Source: Cytophagales bacterium (GTDB taxonomy: Bacteria > Bacteroidota > Bacteroidia > Cytophagales > Microscillaceae). From it: DNA of 64,000 nt. The translations under genes were made by a program, and so were the position numbers. Below, piece after piece: positions 45,939 to 54,206 of the stretch (the first letter of the stretch is position 1; every line of letters starts with the position of its first letter). Below the pieces are notes generated by a model that was not told the DNA's origin, made no database searches, and saw only the letters and a list, made by a program, of their open reading frames with translations. The stretch spans positions 1 to 64,000 of the forward strand of contig RDZE01000017.1 of the NCBI GenBank assembly GCA_004293905.1, in the 5' to 3' direction.

Positions 45939-48104
45939 TTACTCTAAATACAAATCAATGGTTCTTTTCTCGAGATTGGTTTCCTTGATGCTTACTTTTA
46001 CAGTATCGCCAAAGCCAAATATGCGTCCTTTGCGTCTGCCAACAAGTCTGTAGTTTTCAGTATCTAAATCATAATAATCATCTGTAAGGTCTACAACACG
46101 TACAAGGCCTTCGCATTTGGTTTCGTTGATTTCGACATAAAAACCCCATTCGGTTACGCCCGTAATCACTCCTTCGTAGGCAGTATTATTAAGCGCAAAT
46201 TGTTGCATATACTCCACTTGTTTATATTTAATGGAGGCTCTTTCGGCTTCTGCTGCCAAGCGTTCGCGGTCAGAGGCATATCGGCACATTGCCTCATAGA
46301 GTGTTTGTGATTCGGGGTTGGGGTTGCTTAGGTATTTATGGAGGAGTCTATGCGCCATCATATCGGGGTAGCGGCGAATAGGTGAGGTAAAGTGGGTATA
46401 AAAGGGGAATGCAAGCCCAAAGTGTGCCGTATCTTCGGTAGTGTATTTGGCTTTTGCCATTGTTCGCACGGCAAGGTTTTGCAATATATTTTGTTGTGCA
46501 GTGCCTTCTACAGATTTTGTGAGGTGGTTGAGTGATTGAGCAATTCCTTTGCCTTGAGTTTGGATTTGGTAGCCAAAGCGTTTGGCAAATACAGCAAAAT
46601 TTTGGAGTTTGTCTTCTATAGGTTCTTCGTGTGTGCGATAGACCATCGTGAGTGGCTTATCGGGGTTGAGGTGATAGACAAAGTCAGCTACTTCTCGGTT
46701 GGCAAGCAACATAAACTCCTCAATAAGTTTGTGGGCATCTTTGCGTTCTTTAATGTATACGGCAATGGGTTTTTTATTTTCGTCTAACTTGAATTTGACC
46801 TCTATTGTTTCGAAACTAATAGAACCTTCTTTGTATCTTTTTTCGCGAAGTGTATAGGCTAATTGATTAAGGAATAGGATTTCTTGAGCAAAAACGCCTT
46901 CTTTTTGTTCTAATACTGTTTGTGCTTCTTCATAAGAAAAACGTTTATCGGAGTGAATGATGGTTTTACCAAACCAACGGTTAATGATGTTGGCTTTTTC
47001 ATCTATCTCGAAAACTGCCGAAAAAGTAAGTCTATCCTCATGGGGTACTAAAGAACAAATATGATTGGAGAGCCTTTCGGGGAGCATCGGCACGACACGG
47101 TCTACAAGGTATACGGAAGTGCCACGCAGGTAGGCTTCGCGGTCGAGAAAACTATCTGTGGGAACATAGTGAGTAACATCGGCAATGTGTACGCCTATTT
47201 CCCAGTTGCCATTTTCGAGGCGTTGTACGGAGAGGGCATCATCAAAGTCTTTTGCATCTTCGGGGTCTATGGTGAAAGTAGTAATCTGTCTGAAATCACG
47301 TCTTTTGGCTATTTCTTTAGTGGGTATTTTAGCTTCAATATTTTCGGCTTCAGTGATTACATCTTTAGGGAAATTAACGGGTAAGTTGAAATCTGCCATG
47401 ATAGCGTGCATTTCTGTATCGTTAGCACCTGCATCGCCTAATATTTCAGTTACGATGCCTACGGGGTTGCTATCTAAGCGGTGCCATTCTACGACCTTGA
47501 CGATTACTTTTTGTCCATTTTTAGCTCCTTGTGTTTGGTCTTTGGGTACAAAAATATCGTAGTACATGCGGCGGTTATCAGGAATGACAAAGGCATATCT
47601 TTCTGAAATTTCTATACGCCCTACAAATTCTGTTCTATAACGTGTAAGAATGGTTTGTATTTCTGCTTGCCAATTTTCTGTATTTTTCTTTCCTTTGTTA
47701 TAAATAAGTGCTTCTACATAATCGCCATCTAAGGCTGAGTTGAGTTTTTCGGCATCTATTTTTAGGTCGCCAATGTCAGAAAATTCGGCATCGGGGACTA
47801 AAAAAGCGAAGCGTGGGTTTACAAAATCTATTTTTCCTTTGATGGTTTTATAGGTACGATTGCTTTTTATTTTTCCTTCTACAATCATTAACTTTCCTTC
47901 TATAAGCATGTTATTAACAATCGCAGCAGTTTGTTCTTTTTCAATAGGAGCAATCGCTTCCGTAAGGGTTAAAATTTCTTTGAGTGAGTAGGTTTTATTT
48001 GGGTTGTTGTGAAGCAGTTTTTCTATGCGGTTTTTGAGTTGGGAGGTGGGAGGGGTTTTTTTGCTTCTTTTTGAATAGTCTTTATTTTTCTTTTTTTTGT
48101 TCAT
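45939..48104 (-). CDS. rnr: Ribonuclease R
   Basis: The 721-residue protein has a basic N-terminus, cold-shock-like OB domains (FVNPRFAFLVPD, about 95-250), the RNB exonuclease core with TIDPEDAKDFDDALSV (metal-binding Asp residues, about 280), VHIADVTHYV, VYRTHEEPIEDKL and FTSPIRRYPDMM, and a C-terminal S1 domain (YEGVITGVTEWGFYVEI). It degrades structured RNA 3' to 5' in the cytoplasm. The length is slightly short of the E. coli enzyme but normal here. Confidence 0.97.
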   Translation of the reverse strand: MNKKKKNKDYSKRSKKTPPTSQLKNRIEKLLHNNPNKTYSLKEILTLTEAIAPIEKEQTAAIVNNMLIEGKLMIVEGKIKSNRTYKTIKGKIDFVNPRFAFLVPDAEFSDIGDLKIDAEKLNSALDGDYVEALIYNKGKKNTENWQAEIQTILTRYRTEFVGRIEISERYAFVIPDNRRMYYDIFVPKDQTQGAKNGQKVIVKVVEWHRLDSNPVGIVTEILGDAGANDTEMHAIMADFNLPVNFPKDVITEAENIEAKIPTKEIAKRRDFRQITTFTIDPEDAKDFDDALSVQRLENGNWEIGVHIADVTHYVPTDSFLDREAYLRGTSVYLVDRVVPMLPERLSNHICSLVPHEDRLTFSAVFEIDEKANIINRWFGKTIIHSDKRFSYEEAQTVLEQKEGVFAQEILFLNQLAYTLREKRYKEGSISFETIEVKFKLDENKKPIAVYIKERKDAHKLIEEFMLLANREVADFVYHLNPDKPLTMVYRTHEEPIEDKLQNFAVFAKRFGYQIQTQGKGIAQSLNHLTKSVEGTAQQNILQNLAVRTMAKAKYTTEDTAHFGLAFPFYTHFTSPIRRYPDMMAHRLLHKYLSNPNPESQTLYEAMCRYASDRERLAAEAERASIKYKQVEYMQQFALNNTAYEGVITGVTEWGFYVEINETKCEGLVRVVDLTDDYYDLDTENYRLVGRRKGRIFGFGDTVKVSIKETNLEKRTIDLYLE

Positions 48105-48188
48105 ATTTTTCTTTTTTTAGGTATAGAAGGGTCTGTTTTATTCATAAAACTTCTAATATTTGATTTTTGGTTTGTGAGCTTATTTTTG

Positions 48189-48196
48189 CAAAGATA
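48189..48196 (-). promoter_or_regulatory. Candidate -7 element (TATCTTTG) of rnr
   Basis: Read on the minus strand the bases are TATCTTTG, 84 bases before ATG 48104. The gap 48105-48284 holds no gene. A good -33 box was not found. Confidence 0.45.
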
Positions 48197-48284
48197 TAAT
48201 AAAAAACGAATTTTTAACATATTTGTGGTTGTTTATGTAATGAAAAGTTGTTGAAGTGTAGAAAAACTAAGATTTCAGCTTTTT

Positions 48285-49853
48285 TTATACCCATACCGCA
48301 AAAATGTCTTTGTCTTGAAATTTGATGTCTTCTATTTTGTATTCTTTGGTTTTTCTGAAATCGTAAATGAGCAAAAAACCTTCTTTGAGTTGGTGCAAAT
48401 CCAAGTAATCGCTAAGTTGTTGTAAGCCTTTCTCGTGATATTCTTCGCCTCGCCATATCTTGAGTTCGAGAATATGTTTTTGGTTAAGATAGGTAATCAC
48501 AATATCTACTCTTCGCTCATCACCTACAACAGGTTCTTTGAAATCGAAGCCTTTGCCGTTGAGAATCGGTTTCAAGAAAGACAAAAACAATAGCCTGCCT
48601 TCTCTTTCTAGGAAAGAAATGTCTTTAGAACTATAATTTTCTTGCATAAATTCCTGAAACTTAAGCAAAATTTCCTTCAACAAAAGTTGGTTTTTGCTTT
48701 CAAATTGTCCGTAGGAAAAAGAAGGTTGCAAAGGTTTGGTTTCTTGCACAGAAAGCATCATATCATACACCCTTTTTTCAAAAATACGATTATGCACCAC
48801 AGCAGAGCCATTTTCATAAACTAAAATACCATAGGTATGAGCAATAGCAATTACAGGATTCCCAATGTTAAAAGTTCTCTTTTCAGCATTAATAACAATA
48901 TCAGAAACAAGTTGATACAAATCAGGATTGTTGTTCAAATTTTTGGCTAAGTCATCAAAAAGCGTAGTTGTGTAAGCAGGATTGACCAAAAACCTAAAAC
49001 TTTCCTCTATATCTTCCATAGTCCAATGTTTTCTATCTGCTTTAGACAAAATAATTTCATCAATGACTTTACACATTTTACTCACCAAATAAGGATAGCC
49101 CGAAGTATAATAATAAATTTTTTCGGCTATTTCGGGAATATTCATACTTATATCGGTTTCTTCGCAATATTGTTTGAGCATGGTTTGAATTTCTGTGGCA
49201 TTGAAACTCATATCTACAGTAAAATCAGTGGCAATATTCCAAGGGCTGTTCAACGAATGAGCATCTTCGGGGCGAATCTTGCGTTTTAGATTTTTAATAT
49301 CATGAACGCCCAATAAAATAACAGATTGTAAAAAAGGAATTATGCCACTATCTCTGGATAAATAATTATCTCGCAACATAGCTAAAAATTGGAGAAACAA
49401 ATCATTGTTATTAAATTTATCTACCTCATCAATCATCAAAACTACTTTTTTCTGCTCCTTAAAAACAAACTCGCTCAAGGTTTTTCCCAAACTTTTTAAG
49501 GCTTCAATTTCTTGTTGTTTTTGCAAAAACCAATCAGACCATTGCTTGTTTTGAATAAGCAAAATATCAGCAATAGCCCCTAAAAATTCTCTCACAAAAG
49601 ATTTTTCACTACTAAACATTACCTGCCCCATAGACTCGAAACTCAAGCGAATGACCACGTATTCTGGTTGTTGCAGGAGAAAAGTGTACAAAAAATGGTA
49701 AGTAGTTGTTTTGCCAAACTGACGAGGGCGATTCATTGTAAAATAATCTCCATTTTCAATCAATGCCATTATCTTCTCCATTTTATGAGAAATATCTACC
49801 ATAAAATGTTTAGTAGGAATACAAAGTCCTGTATCGTTGAATCTTTTTTGCAT
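48285..49853 (-). CDS. AAA-family ATPase fused to a PD-(D/E)XK nuclease-like domain
   Basis: The 522-residue protein begins MQKRFNDTGLCIPTKHFMVDIS. A Walker A segment RPRQFGKTTT (about residue 42-51) and Walker B VVLMIDEVDKF mark a STAND/AAA-like ATPase of the kind abundant in Bacteroidota. A winged-helix-like linker follows (about 230-370). The C-terminal part (about 440-510) has DERRVDIVITYLNQKHILELKIW and GLQQLSDYLDL, which fits the D...E-x-K core of PD-(D/E)XK nucleases (PDDEXK_9-like). The family's function is unknown; a defence or selfish role is sometimes suggested. ATG 49853 was chosen because a -7 element overlaps the earlier TTG codon. Confidence 0.82.
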   Translation of the reverse strand: MQKRFNDTGLCIPTKHFMVDISHKMEKIMALIENGDYFTMNRPRQFGKTTTYHFLYTFLLQQPEYVVIRLSFESMGQVMFSSEKSFVREFLGAIADILLIQNKQWSDWFLQKQQEIEALKSLGKTLSEFVFKEQKKVVLMIDEVDKFNNNDLFLQFLAMLRDNYLSRDSGIIPFLQSVILLGVHDIKNLKRKIRPEDAHSLNSPWNIATDFTVDMSFNATEIQTMLKQYCEETDISMNIPEIAEKIYYYTSGYPYLVSKMCKVIDEIILSKADRKHWTMEDIEESFRFLVNPAYTTTLFDDLAKNLNNNPDLYQLVSDIVINAEKRTFNIGNPVIAIAHTYGILVYENGSAVVHNRIFEKRVYDMMLSVQETKPLQPSFSYGQFESKNQLLLKEILLKFQEFMQENYSSKDISFLEREGRLLFLSFLKPILNGKGFDFKEPVVGDERRVDIVITYLNQKHILELKIWRGEEYHEKGLQQLSDYLDLHQLKEGFLLIYDFRKTKEYKIEDIKFQDKDIFAVWV

Positions 49854-49871
49854 ACTTTTTATTTTTATTGA

Positions 49872-49879
49872 CAAAAATA
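49872..49879 (-). promoter_or_regulatory. Candidate -7 element (TATTTTTG) of the AAA/nuclease gene
   Basis: Read on the minus strand the bases are TATTTTTG, 18 bases before ATG 49853. It overlaps the alternative TTG start at 49874, which argues against that start. Confidence 0.45.
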
Positions 49880-49889
49880 ATAGAGCTTG

Positions 49890-50720
49890 TTATTTTATGA
49901 AAAGTAATAAACTGAGAGCCATTACAGCCATACCAGCGACTAAACCATACACAGCCAAATGATGTTCGCCATAGCGTTCAGCAGAAGGGAGTAGCTCATC
50001 TAAGGAGATGAAAACCATAATGCCCGCTACTGAGGCAAAAAGAAGCCCAAAAGTAAGTTCGTTGAAGAATGAATACAATAACAAATATCCCACTAACGCT
50101 CCTATAGGTTCTGATAGTCCAGATAGAAAGGAATAACCAAAAGCCTTACTTTTGCTTTGTGTAGCATAATAAATAGGTATAGAAACGGCAATGCCTTCGG
50201 GTATATTATGAATGGCAATGGCTACTGTGATAGGAATACCAAGTGTAGGGTCGTTGAGGGCACTTGCAAAGGTGGCTAATCCTTCGGGAAAATTATGAAT
50301 AGCAATGGCTAAAGCAGTGAAAATGCCTGTTTTATACAAGCCGCTGCGCATTTTATAAGCCGATGCCTCTGCATCATTCTCCATATCCTCTATTTTGTGC
50401 ACCTCGTGTGGATTTTCGAACGAAGGAATCAGCCTATCTATCAATGCAATAAAAAGCATACCCCCAAAAAAAGCCGCTACAGTCATATAAGTTCCGTTTC
50501 GCTCACCTAAGGCTTGTGTAAGAGATATTTTTGCTTTAAAAAAAATTTCTACAAAAGATACATAAATCATTACACCTGCCGAAAATCCTAAAGAAACGGC
50601 TAAAAATTTGGTATTAGTGGTTTTGGCAAAAAAAGCCATCGCACTTCCTATTCCTGTGGCTAAACCAGCAAAAAGTGTAAGGCTGAAAGCAAATAAAAGA
50701 GTATTCCAATCGGTATGCAT
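49890..50720 (-). CDS. zupT: ZIP-family zinc transporter, ZupT type
   Basis: The 276-residue protein has about eight membrane segments and the two metal-binding motifs of ZupT: HNFPEGLATF in helix 4 (near 143) and HNIPEGIAVS in helix 5 (near 171). The acidic/His-rich loop between helices 3 and 4 (HEVHKIEDMENDAE) is also typical. It imports zinc and possibly other divalent metals across the inner membrane. A DtxR-like palindrome lies 44 bases upstream, suggesting control by a metal-dependent repressor, perhaps iron or manganese. Confidence 0.93.
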   Translation of the reverse strand: MHTDWNTLLFAFSLTLFAGLATGIGSAMAFFAKTTNTKFLAVSLGFSAGVMIYVSFVEIFFKAKISLTQALGERNGTYMTVAAFFGGMLFIALIDRLIPSFENPHEVHKIEDMENDAEASAYKMRSGLYKTGIFTALAIAIHNFPEGLATFASALNDPTLGIPITVAIAIHNIPEGIAVSIPIYYATQSKSKAFGYSFLSGLSEPIGALVGYLLLYSFFNELTFGLLFASVAGIMVFISLDELLPSAERYGEHHLAVYGLVAGMAVMALSLLLFIK

Positions 50721-50763
50721 ATATAAGGTTTTTATTTATTATTTTAGATATATAATTAAATAT

Positions 50764-50783
50764 TTTTTAGATTAGTCTAAAAA
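50764..50783. promoter_or_regulatory. Candidate DtxR/MntR-type operator upstream of zupT
   Basis: The sequence TTTTTAGATTAGTCTAAAAA has two perfect 8-base inverted arms around TTAG. The core TTAG-A-TTAG-T-CTAA differs at two places from the DtxR/MntR-type TTAGGTTAGCCTAA. A TATTTTTA stretch that could serve as the -7 element of zupT on the minus strand overlaps it. The assignment rests on sequence likeness only. Confidence 0.6.
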
Positions 50784-50784
50784 T

Positions 50785-50811
50785 AAAACTTTTTTGCTCT
50801 CCAAAAAGTTT
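50785..50811 (-). terminator. AT-rich terminator after the glycosyltransferase gene
   Basis: On the minus strand AAACTTTTT pairs with AAAAAGTTT around a short loop, followed by TTATTTTT. It begins at the stop codon of the glycosyltransferase gene. The stem is weak because it is nearly all A/T. Confidence 0.55.
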
Positions 50812-51899
50812 CATAAATGTTCAAATAAGTGTAAAAAGTTTTGTTCGTTACTTTTTACTGAATAATATTGTATTACACTTTGCCTTGCATTTGCGCTCAT
50901 TTCTTTTTCATCAAATCCTTCATCATTGAGCCATTGAGTCAGTATTAGCTCCCATTCTTTGGCGGTATCGCAAAGCCAACCATTTTTCCCATGTTCAATC
51001 ATTTTTGTATTTACGCCCACAGGCGAAGCCACCGCAGGAATTCCCAAACTCATGTATTGCAAAGCCTTAAAACCACATTTGCCTTTCGCCCAAGCATCAT
51101 CAGTGAGAGGCATCAGTCCTAAATCCATTTGCATGAGGTCGGCTATTTCGGTTGTTTTTTGCCAAGGAACATACCGAAGCGATTTCAATTGGAAATGAGG
51201 CATTTTATTGGCAATCACTAAAAATACAAAGGCATATTTTTGCTCCAATTTTTGGAGAATAGGCACTAAAAAATCCAAATACATCAGTGTAGAATGTGTG
51301 CCTGTCCAACCGATTGTTTTTGTTCGTGTTAGTGATGTAAGCTGTTCGAAATGAAATGGATTATGAAGATTTTCTGTATCAATAGTAGTAGGGTTCAAAA
51401 AAGTATTAGAATTATACTGAAGTGCATAATCACAGAGATAATCATTGCCCGCACTTACCTTGTAGGCATATCTACACAAATAGCTTGTTTTCCAATAACA
51501 CTTCACTAATTTTTTCAGAAAACCTGTTTTTGCACTATCAGGCAACCAAATTGCATCATCAAAATCAAAAATAATTTTCTTTCGGGCTATTTTGGCTATA
51601 TACCATTCTACCCAAGGCAAACCTATGGGGGTAGCCTCGCGGTGAATAAACACAAAATCGAACTTCTTAAGACCCCATAAAAGCTGAAATCTTCGCCAAA
51701 AACCACTCACAATCCCCTTGATTTTTGCCCAATTATTCCCTTTTTTATAAAGAATTTGCCAAGTGCCTACGTCTAAAAAACTGTGTACTTCGTATTGATG
51801 CGATGCCTTTTCTAGACTTACAAAATACTGCTCAAAACGAAACCGTTGCGAAGGAGCCTCCCCCGAAGGATAGGGCACCAAAAAAAGAATTTTTGCCAT
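50811..51899 (-). CDS. Glycosyltransferase, group 1 (GT4) type
   Basis: The 362-residue protein begins KILFLVPYPSGEAPSQRFRFEQY, a start common in Bacteroidota surface-glycan glycosyltransferases. The acceptor domain has FVFIHREATPIGLPWVEW and IIFDFDDAIWLPD. The donor domain has KTIGWTGTHSTLMYLDFL, LGLMPLTDDAWAKGKCGFKALQYMSLGIPAVASPVG and NGWLC. It should use a nucleotide sugar in the cytoplasm; substrate unknown. It is upstream of zupT with a terminator and operator between, so the two are separate units. Confidence 0.87.
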   Translation of the reverse strand: MAKILFLVPYPSGEAPSQRFRFEQYFVSLEKASHQYEVHSFLDVGTWQILYKKGNNWAKIKGIVSGFWRRFQLLWGLKKFDFVFIHREATPIGLPWVEWYIAKIARKKIIFDFDDAIWLPDSAKTGFLKKLVKCYWKTSYLCRYAYKVSAGNDYLCDYALQYNSNTFLNPTTIDTENLHNPFHFEQLTSLTRTKTIGWTGTHSTLMYLDFLVPILQKLEQKYAFVFLVIANKMPHFQLKSLRYVPWQKTTEIADLMQMDLGLMPLTDDAWAKGKCGFKALQYMSLGIPAVASPVGVNTKMIEHGKNGWLCDTAKEWELILTQWLNDEGFDEKEMSANARQSVIQYYSVKSNEQNFLHLFEHL

Positions 51900-51927
51900 A
51901 AGTTTAAATACTACGCAAAATAAATAT

Positions 51928-51935
51928 TATATTTG
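51928..51935 (+). promoter_or_regulatory. Candidate -7 element (TATATTTG) of the crotonase gene
   Basis: TATATTTG lies 28 bases before ATG 51964 in the divergent gap. No TTTG box was found at the usual distance. Confidence 0.5.
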
Positions 51936-51963
51936 TAAAACAAAAAAAACAACATCATCACTC

Positions 51964-52764
51964 ATGAATACTACAGCTACTACCACCGAAAAAGTTCTTA
52001 TTCATTTGGAAAATAACGTAAAAACCATCACTATCAACAACCCAAAATCTAAGAACTCTGTAAGCCCCGAAATGGGCACAAGTATTTTGAAAGCCTTAGG
52101 CGCAAGCAAACTTGACGGCACACGCGTAATTGTCATAACAGGTGCAGAAGGTAACTTTTGCAGCGGAGCCGACCTAACAGGCAACGGAATGCAAAACCCA
52201 AAACAGTATGACGTAACTACTTACTTACGCACCGCTTTTCACCCCTTAGTACTTACTATGCGTACTATTGATATCCCTATCATTGCCAAAGTACGTGGCG
52301 TGGCGGCTGGTATTGGAGCTAATTTTGCCTTAGCTGCCGATATGGTATATGCTTCAGAAAATGCAATGTTTAGCCAAATTTTTACAAACATAGCACTCTC
52401 TTCCGATGGTGGTGGTGCTTATTGGATGGTAGAAGCATTGGGCTACAAAAAAGCCTTCGAATTGATGGTCAAAGCTGCTAAAATTTCTGCCGCAGATGCC
52501 GAAAAATGGGGTATGGTTAATCAACTTTGCAAAGACGAAGACTTAGATGCACAAGTAGACGAAATGGTACAATTTTTAGCCACCGGACCTTTTGTAGCAA
52601 TCCAAAAAACCAAAGCCAACCTCCGCGAAGCATTGAAAGGCAGCATAGAAACAACTCTTGAGGCAGAAGCCAATAACCAACTTGCTAACTTTCAAACCGA
52701 TGATTTTATAGAAGGTGTAATGGCTTTTATGCAAAAAAGAAAACCACAATTCAAAGGTAAATAA
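51964..52764 (+). CDS. Enoyl-CoA hydratase/isomerase family protein (crotonase fold)
   Basis: The 266-residue protein has the crotonase fold: TINNPKSKNSVSPEM, the oxyanion hole GAEGNFCSGADLTGNG (about 59-74) and RGVAAGIGANFALAADMVYASE. The segment FSQIFTNIALSSDGGGAYWM has Asp rather than Glu at the usual first catalytic position, as in PaaG-like isomerases, so isomerase activity is as likely as hydratase. It may act in fatty or aromatic acid breakdown; substrate unknown. The next gene starts 30 bases on. Confidence 0.9.
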   Translation: MNTTATTTEKVLIHLENNVKTITINNPKSKNSVSPEMGTSILKALGASKLDGTRVIVITGAEGNFCSGADLTGNGMQNPKQYDVTTYLRTAFHPLVLTMRTIDIPIIAKVRGVAAGIGANFALAADMVYASENAMFSQIFTNIALSSDGGGAYWMVEALGYKKAFELMVKAAKISAADAEKWGMVNQLCKDEDLDAQVDEMVQFLATGPFVAIQKTKANLREALKGSIETTLEAEANNQLANFQTDDFIEGVMAFMQKRKPQFKGK

Positions 52765-52794
52765 AATACAAACCCTAAAACAGTACTATTTCTT

Positions 52795-53289
52795 ATGTTT
52801 ATTTCATTCGAAACCCTTCCTCCCGAAGCACGCATCTGGGTATATACTGCTTCAAGGGCTTGGACAAAAGAAGAAGAACAAAAAATATATAATAGCTTAA
52901 CTCAATTTGTGGAAAGTTGGCAAAGTCATCAACGCCCTGTCAAGGCGTCTTTTCAATTGGTAGCACAACGCATCATCATCATTGCGGCTGACGAAACGAA
53001 CTTCTCTACCAGTGGTTGTGCCATTGATGGCTCAGTGGCTTGTCTTAAAAACATAGAAAAAGAGCTCCAATTATCACTCTTAGACCGCTCCAACCTACTA
53101 TATCAGCACGAAAACGAATGGAAAAGTTGCACAATTGTAATGGCTAAAACCTATGTACAAGAAGGTGAAATACTACCCAATGACCTCATTGTTAATGTAG
53201 CCATCACTACCGTTGCCCAACTTGCTACACAACTCTATCAGCCTGCTGCCGAAAGTTGGCTCAAAAGATTTTTTGTTCTACAAACATGA
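52795..53289 (+). CDS. Conserved Bacteroidota protein of unknown function
   Basis: The 164-residue cytoplasmic protein matches a family I know from this phylum, often mislabelled as an ABC transporter ATPase. It has LPPEARIWVYTASRAWTKEE at the start, QFVESWQSHQRPVKASF, and the family signature SGCAIDGSVACLKNIEKEL, then SWLKRFF at the end. No P-loop is present, so the ATPase label would be wrong. The last four bases (ATGA) contain the start of the DUF58 gene, so the two are translationally coupled. Confidence 0.8.
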   Translation: MFISFETLPPEARIWVYTASRAWTKEEEQKIYNSLTQFVESWQSHQRPVKASFQLVAQRIIIIAADETNFSTSGCAIDGSVACLKNIEKELQLSLLDRSNLLYQHENEWKSCTIVMAKTYVQEGEILPNDLIVNVAITTVAQLATQLYQPAAESWLKRFFVLQT

Positions 53290-54206
53290 AAAAAAACCTC
53301 CATTTACAAAACTTAGCAGAAATCCGTGAGTTTGGAAATATAGAGTTCTTAGCCAAACAAATGGTTGAAGGCTTCATCACAGGCTTGCACCGCTCACCCT
53401 TTCACGGGTTCTCGGTAGAGTTTGCCGAACATAGACTCTACAACACAGGCGAAAGCACACGACATGTAGATTGGAAAGTATATGCACGCACTGATAAACT
53501 TTTTACCAAAAGATACGAAGAAGAAACCAATTTACGCGCACATTTGCTCATAGACATATCGCCCTCTATGTACTATCCTCAACCTGAATGGGCAAAAATC
53601 AATTTTAGCATTTTAGCAGCCGCTTCATTGGCATATATGTTACAAAAACAAAAAGATGCTGTAGGCTTGGCTACTTTCGCCGAAAAAATATATGAGCAAT
53701 TCCCAGCCAAATCGACTTCCACACACCTCAATAAAATTTTTATAGCCCTGCAAAATCAACTGCAAGCCCCCCCCACAGTAGAGCAAAGCAACATCGCCGA
53801 AACCATTCATCAAATCGCCGAAAAAATCAACAGACGCTCCTTAGTAATCATTTTTAGCGATATGCTCGATAATGTAGCCCACGCCGACCAACTCTTTGCA
53901 GCATTGCAACATCTAAAGCACAACAAACATGAAGTATTGCTCTTTCATGTGATGGATAAAAAAACCGAATTAGATTTCGAGTTCGAAGACCGACCCTATG
54001 AATTTATAGACCTCGAAACCAAAGAAAAAGTAAAACTACAACCTTCGCAAGTAAAAGCCTATTTTCAGGAACAAGCCAAAAATTTTCATCAAGCACTTAA
54101 ATTACGCTGCGGACAATACAAAATAGATTGGATTGAAGCCGATGTAAGGCAAGGTTTTGAACAAATTTTATATGCTTACCTCATCAAAAGAAGTAAAATA
54201 AGTTAA
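53286..54206 (+). CDS. DUF58 protein with a von Willebrand A-like fold
   Basis: The 306-residue protein starts at the ATG of an ATGA overlap with the gene before it. The DUF58 signature is at about 30-85: GLHRSPFHGFSVEFAEHRLY, TRHVDWKVYARTDKLFTKRYEEE. A VWA-like strand LLIDISPSM follows, with the metal-binding DxSxS-like DISPS. A second strand RSLVIIFSDMLDN lies near 185. DUF58 proteins accompany MoxR AAA ATPases and BatA-like VWA proteins in envelope or chaperone complexes. No MoxR gene is nearby; a VWA membrane protein is at 56967. Confidence 0.9.
   Translation: MKKNLHLQNLAEIREFGNIEFLAKQMVEGFITGLHRSPFHGFSVEFAEHRLYNTGESTRHVDWKVYARTDKLFTKRYEEETNLRAHLLIDISPSMYYPQPEWAKINFSILAAASLAYMLQKQKDAVGLATFAEKIYEQFPAKSTSTHLNKIFIALQNQLQAPPTVEQSNIAETIHQIAEKINRRSLVIIFSDMLDNVAHADQLFAALQHLKHNKHEVLLFHVMDKKTELDFEFEDRPYEFIDLETKEKVKLQPSQVKAYFQEQAKNFHQALKLRCGQYKIDWIEADVRQGFEQILYAYLIKRSKIS

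Noticed and set aside
52795-53289. ABC transporter ATPase label used for this family
   Set aside because: No Walker A, Walker B or signature motif is present.
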